This document shows, piece by piece, positions 5,115 through 7,662 of a stretch of 7,662 nt of DNA. Position numbers and translations under genes: made by a program. This DNA is from Candidatus Fermentibacteraceae bacterium (GTDB lineage: Bacteria > Fermentibacterota > Fermentibacteria > Fermentibacterales > JCC-6). Location of the stretch: assembly GCA_029932015.1 (NCBI GenBank), contig JAOZQW010000100.1, positions 1 to 7,662 of the forward strand, given 5' to 3'. Numbering within the stretch: position 1 is the stretch's first letter; the number at the start of each line of letters is the position of its first letter. The notes beneath the pieces are model-generated. The model saw nothing but the letters and a program-made list of their open reading frames with translations. It was not told the origin of the DNA and did no database searches.

Positions 5115-5296
5115 ACAAAACCTCCGTAAGGACTCGGAACAAACAATCTATGAGTAGGAATATGATAATCGGACGGGGTTCTCCCCAGCCGTGCCGATAA
5201 GGTAGTTGACCTTGAAGACTTTTGGTCATATCCATACTGTGAATCAGTAACCAGTAACGCTTCTGCCCGGCTTCCGGGGAGGAAAGGAGTCTATCG
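5115..5296. promoter_or_regulatory. Divergent intergenic region with candidate promoters
   Basis: This 182-bp gap separates the minus-strand operon from the aminotransferase. On the plus strand, TTGACC (5206-5211) lies 17 bp before TATCCA (5229-5234), a plausible promoter. Downstream of it is a perfect tandem heptamer, CAGTAAC twice (5245-5258), and a small hairpin CCCGG-CTT-CCGGG (5266-5278), which might be an operator or leader structure. On the minus strand TATCAT (5167-5162) is a good -10 but has no matching -35. GGGGTTCTCCCC (5175-5186) is a short inverted repeat. No regulator gene is adjacent. Confidence 0.4.
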
Positions 5297-6505
5297 GTGA
5301 ATATCAACAGAGACAGCTACTTCTCCGACCGTGCACTTGGAATGAAAAGATCGGTTATCAGGGAGCTGCTCAAGCTCACTGCCAAGCCGGGGATCATCTC
5401 CTTCGCTGGAGGACTCCCGGCCCCTGCAACATTCCCGATCGACCATGTTCGAAGCGCATTCGGGAAGGTCATGGATGAAGAGGCTCACCACGCTCTCCAG
5501 TACGGTCCGACAGAGGGTGACATACGTCTGCGGGAAGATCTAGTACGTATCATGGCCAGGGAGGGGATAGAGGTCACTTCCGATCACATTCTTGTGACAA
5601 CCGCATCTCAGCAGGGTCTGGACCTCGTCGGGAAAGTATTCTTCAATCCGGGTGATACATGCATAACAGGCTCCCCCACATATCTTGGTGGATTACAGGC
5701 CTTCAAGAGCTACCAGGGTGTCCCGGTGGGTGTCGAACTGGATGATGAGGGGATGATCCCCGAGAAGCTCGAGGAGACCATTGCAGGGCTCGAAGCCGAA
5801 GGCAGAGCCCCAAAATTCATCTATATCATTCCTGATTTCCAGAACCCTGCCGGCGTCACCATCCCCAACGCACGAAGGAAAAGGATACTCGAGATCGCCA
5901 GTAAGGGTGACTACCTCATTATTGAGGATACGCCCTACCGGCAGCTCAGGTACAGCGGCGAGCACCAGACGACCTTCCAGTCCATGGCCCCTGATATGGT
6001 TCTCTCGCTCTATACATTCTCCAAGATACTCCTGCCCGGCTTCAGGCTGGGCTGGGCCTGCGGACCCCACTGGCTTGTCGACAGGATGGTCATGGCCAAG
6101 CAGGCAGTCGACCTCTGCACTCCGCCGTTCAATCAGGCCCTCACACACTGGATGCTGGTGAATGGCGCCCTGGAAGAGGGGCTCATCGAGACTATTGCAC
6201 TGTACGATCGAAGGCGACGACTCATGCTGGAGGGCCTTGACAGGGAAGTATCGGACATTCCCGGAATTCACTATACAAGGCCCGAGGGAGGACTGTTCCT
6301 ATGGCTGACACTTCCCGAAGGAATGAGCGCTGACGACCTCTTTCAGAAGGCTGTTGACAAAAATGTTGCCTACGTTCCCGGAAGCGCCTTCTACCCGAAT
6401 AATGACTATGTGCGCAGTATGAGACTGAACTTCAGCTATGCAAACGAAGAGCAGATCGTGGAGGGTGTGAAGCGTCTCGCCGGAGTCATCAAAGGCAATA
6501 TGTAA
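5297..6505 (+). CDS. PLP-dependent aminotransferase, fold type I (LysN/2-aminoadipate-like)
   Basis: This 402-residue enzyme transfers amino groups between amino acids and 2-oxo acids in the cytoplasm. The N-terminal SFAGGLPAPATFP and LQYGPTEG are typical of the 2-aminoadipate/kynurenine aminotransferase group and of MocR catalytic domains; no DNA-binding domain is attached here. PLP-site residues visible are Asn183 in FQNPAG, Asp211 and Tyr214 in EDTPY, the Schiff-base Lys243 in YTFSKILLPGFRLGW, and Arg376 in RLNFS, which should bind the substrate carboxylate. Start is a GTG, supported by AAAGGAG seven bases upstream. It is transcribed alone and ends at a strong hairpin terminator. The substrate is uncertain: 2-aminoadipate, aromatic or branched-chain amino acids are all possible. 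No lysine-pathway genes are in the window. Confidence 0.93.
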   Translation: MNINRDSYFSDRALGMKRSVIRELLKLTAKPGIISFAGGLPAPATFPIDHVRSAFGKVMDEEAHHALQYGPTEGDIRLREDLVRIMAREGIEVTSDHILVTTASQQGLDLVGKVFFNPGDTCITGSPTYLGGLQAFKSYQGVPVGVELDDEGMIPEKLEETIAGLEAEGRAPKFIYIIPDFQNPAGVTIPNARRKRILEIASKGDYLIIEDTPYRQLRYSGEHQTTFQSMAPDMVLSLYTFSKILLPGFRLGWACGPHWLVDRMVMAKQAVDLCTPPFNQALTHWMLVNGALEEGLIETIALYDRRRRLMLEGLDREVSDIPGIHYTRPEGGLFLWLTLPEGMSADDLFQKAVDKNVAYVPGSAFYPNNDYVRSMRLNFSYANEEQIVEGVKRLAGVIKGNM

Positions 6506-6528
6506 AGGCAGGCTGCCATAGAGAAGAT

Positions 6529-6564
6529 GGAACGGGCGTCCCATACGGGGCGCCCGTTCCTTTA
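6529..6564 (+). terminator. Hairpin terminator between convergent genes
   Basis: GGAACGGGCGTCCC (6529-6542), loop ATAC, and GGGGCGCCCGTTCC (6547-6560) form a 14-bp stem with a single T-G wobble, followed by TTTAA. It lies 23 bp after the aminotransferase stop and 20 bp beyond the stop of the convergent lipoprotein gene. It can serve both directions, but on the minus strand the wobble becomes a C-A mismatch and the T-rich tail is poorer (ATCTTCTC). Confidence 0.85.
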
Positions 6565-6584
6565 ATGAACTTATCTGTCCGGAA

Positions 6585-7400
6585 TTACTCCGTCCTGAGA
6601 ATAATGTGGAATCCGAAGGGGGTTTCAACGATCTCAGATCTTTCACCCGGCTCGAGGGCAAATGCTGCCGTCTCGAAGTCCTTGTCCATGAGGTTCACGG
6701 AGAATCTGTTCAGATCGCCACCAGCCTCAGAAGACGGGCAGTCGGACCAGGATCCTGCCGCCTCGGCGAAATCCATCCCGGCATTAAGGCTGTCCTGTAC
6801 GGTCTCGATGAACTCAAGCGCTTCTTCTCTGGTTCTGGTGACAGCTGGATCGGGCGTTGAACCAGCGTAACCCACCAGGATGTGACTTGCCCTGATGGTG
6901 TTGTGTCGCCAGACGATATGATATCCGAACTCCGTCTCGAATGCCTCAGAGATGTCGCCCTCATCCATGTTGAAGGCGATATCCTCGAACTCGGGAACCA
7001 TGGCTCCACGGGGAAAGGACCCAAGGAAACCCTTGTTCTGAGATGATGGACAGGAAGAGTGCCTGAGCGCTGCATCCTCGAAAGTGATCTGACCTGTAGT
7101 AATACTGTCTCTGATGCTTTCCATGAGGGCAAGAGCCTCATCCCTGGTCATTTCTCCTGTATACTGGGCAGATCCCACGAACGGCAGGAGGATATGGCTG
7201 GCAAAGACCATCTGAGGTCCCTCCGCTCTGTCGTCATCGGTGAACAGATCCTGAGTGTGATTGAAACCGCTGCCGTGCACCTCACCGCAATCAGGACATA
7301 CATCCTCATCTGAACTGGCGACATCGGCTGTCTTATCCTCAGCAGCGCCACACCCGGCTGCGAGAAGAATGCATGCAAAGACTATCCCGAGAGTTTTCAT
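6585..7400 (-). CDS. Lipoprotein with two parvulin (PpiC) domains
   Basis: The 271-residue product begins with a lipoprotein signal ending A14-A15-G16-C17. The mature N terminus is acidic and carries a Cys/His cluster CPDCGEVHGSGFNH (C35, C38, H42, H48) that could bind a metal. Two parvulin domains follow, about 66-166 and 168-271. Both keep the two active-site histidines (SHIL at His69 and His173; FGYH/FGFH at His161 and His265) and the catalytic-position Cys (Cys117, Cys221). It should act as a prolyl isomerase or chaperone for exported proteins. ATG is supported by GGAGG (7405-7409), four bases upstream. It lies ten bases after the acetate kinase stop, so the two genes are probably cotranscribed. 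It resembles the single-domain lipoprotein at 4623-5114, suggesting paralogy. Confidence 0.9.
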   Translation of the reverse strand: MKTLGIVFACILLAAGCGAAEDKTADVASSDEDVCPDCGEVHGSGFNHTQDLFTDDDRAEGPQMVFASHILLPFVGSAQYTGEMTRDEALALMESIRDSITTGQITFEDAALRHSSCPSSQNKGFLGSFPRGAMVPEFEDIAFNMDEGDISEAFETEFGYHIVWRHNTIRASHILVGYAGSTPDPAVTRTREEALEFIETVQDSLNAGMDFAEAAGSWSDCPSSEAGGDLNRFSVNLMDKDFETAAFALEPGERSEIVETPFGFHIILRTE

Positions 7401-7410
7401 TGATCCTCCT

Positions 7411-7662
7411 TCACTTATCCGTAAGCCAGAGGGTTTCCCTGGCGATCATCAATTCTTCATTTGTAGGAATAACAAGCACTTTGACTTTGCTGCCCTCAGC
7501 TGTGATATCGCGCTGCTGACCCTTGAAATTGTTCTTGTCCATATCCATCCGGAGCCCAAAGACCTCAAGACCCTGGCAGATGCGTTCCCGCATCTGGGGA
7601 CCGTTCTCTCCGACACCTGCCGTGAAAACAACAGCATCCAGGGCACCCATCGTCGCAGCATA
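7411..7662 (-). CDS. ackA: Acetate kinase, C-terminal part (gene continues beyond the window)
   Basis: The last 83 residues are present, beginning YAATMGALDAVVFTAGVGEN and ending before a TGA at 7413-7411; the frame is open to the right edge. Acetate kinase interconverts acetyl phosphate plus ADP and acetate plus ATP in the cytoplasm, usually with phosphotransacetylase. The motif FTAGVGEN corresponds to the conserved FTGGIGEN that helps bind the nucleotide. IPTNEELMIA matches the C-terminal PTNEE motif, whose Glu is linked to magnesium binding in the Methanosarcina enzyme. It suggests acetate fermentation or overflow metabolism. Butyrate kinase is less likely given the close match to the AckA tail. 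The truncation is caused only by the window edge. Confidence 0.95.
   Translation of the reverse strand, partial: YAATMGALDAVVFTAGVGENGPQMRERICQGLEVFGLRMDMDKNNFKGQQRDITAEGSKVKVLVIPTNEELMIARETLWLTDK

Noticed and set aside
5693..6271. 192-codon frame antisense to the aminotransferase
   Set aside because: It lies wholly inside a well-supported conserved enzyme gene and shows no family motifs; it is a shadow frame of GC-rich coding DNA.

Overview
The window looks like a piece of chromosome from a diderm (Gram-negative type) bacterium with moderately high GC. It carries several predicted lipoproteins, a SPOR-domain protein, parvulin-type foldases and an acetate kinase. It does not look like a plasmid, phage or defence island. 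I cannot assign a genus; an uncultured-lineage metagenome bin would fit, but that is inference.

Positions 1-880 are mostly non-coding and are the unusual part. A tRNA-Gly(GCC) gene (minus strand, CCA encoded) sits between two arrays of imperfect GC-rich hairpins. The left array (about 80-505) has five clear units plus one decayed unit, and includes an 85-bp tandem repeat and a 53-bp exact direct repeat. The right array (639-790) has three units. The arrays are related and point in opposite directions, and stem changes in at least two units are compensated on the other arm. A perfect 12-bp inverted repeat follows the tRNA 3' end. A consensus-like -35 box just after the SPOR gene could start a transcript running through the right array and the tRNA.

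Positions 880-5114 form a tightly packed minus-strand operon. In transcription order it is: parvulin lipoprotein, RluD-type rRNA pseudouridine synthase, small polytopic membrane protein, TruA tRNA pseudouridine synthase, an uncharacterised deoxyhypusine-synthase-like protein, and a SPOR-domain lipoprotein. Most junctions overlap (ATGACTGA or GTGA) or are separated by only about 10 nt, which suggests translational coupling. The themes are RNA modification and envelope maintenance.

A divergent intergenic region (5115-5296) separates this operon from a plus-strand PLP-dependent aminotransferase (5297-6505). That gene ends in a strong hairpin terminator (6529-6564) shared with a convergent minus-strand gene pair. 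The pair is acetate kinase (C-terminal end only, running off the right edge) followed by a lipoprotein with two parvulin domains. The two parvulin lipoproteins of the window therefore lie on either side of the aminotransferase.

The protein-coding part is ordinary housekeeping, apart from the uncharacterised protein and the odd Cys/His cluster in the tandem-parvulin lipoprotein. The hairpin arrays around the tRNA are the best candidate for something undescribed. They could be a non-autonomous palindromic repeat family, or structured elements of a tRNA-containing transcript. The sequence alone does not settle which.
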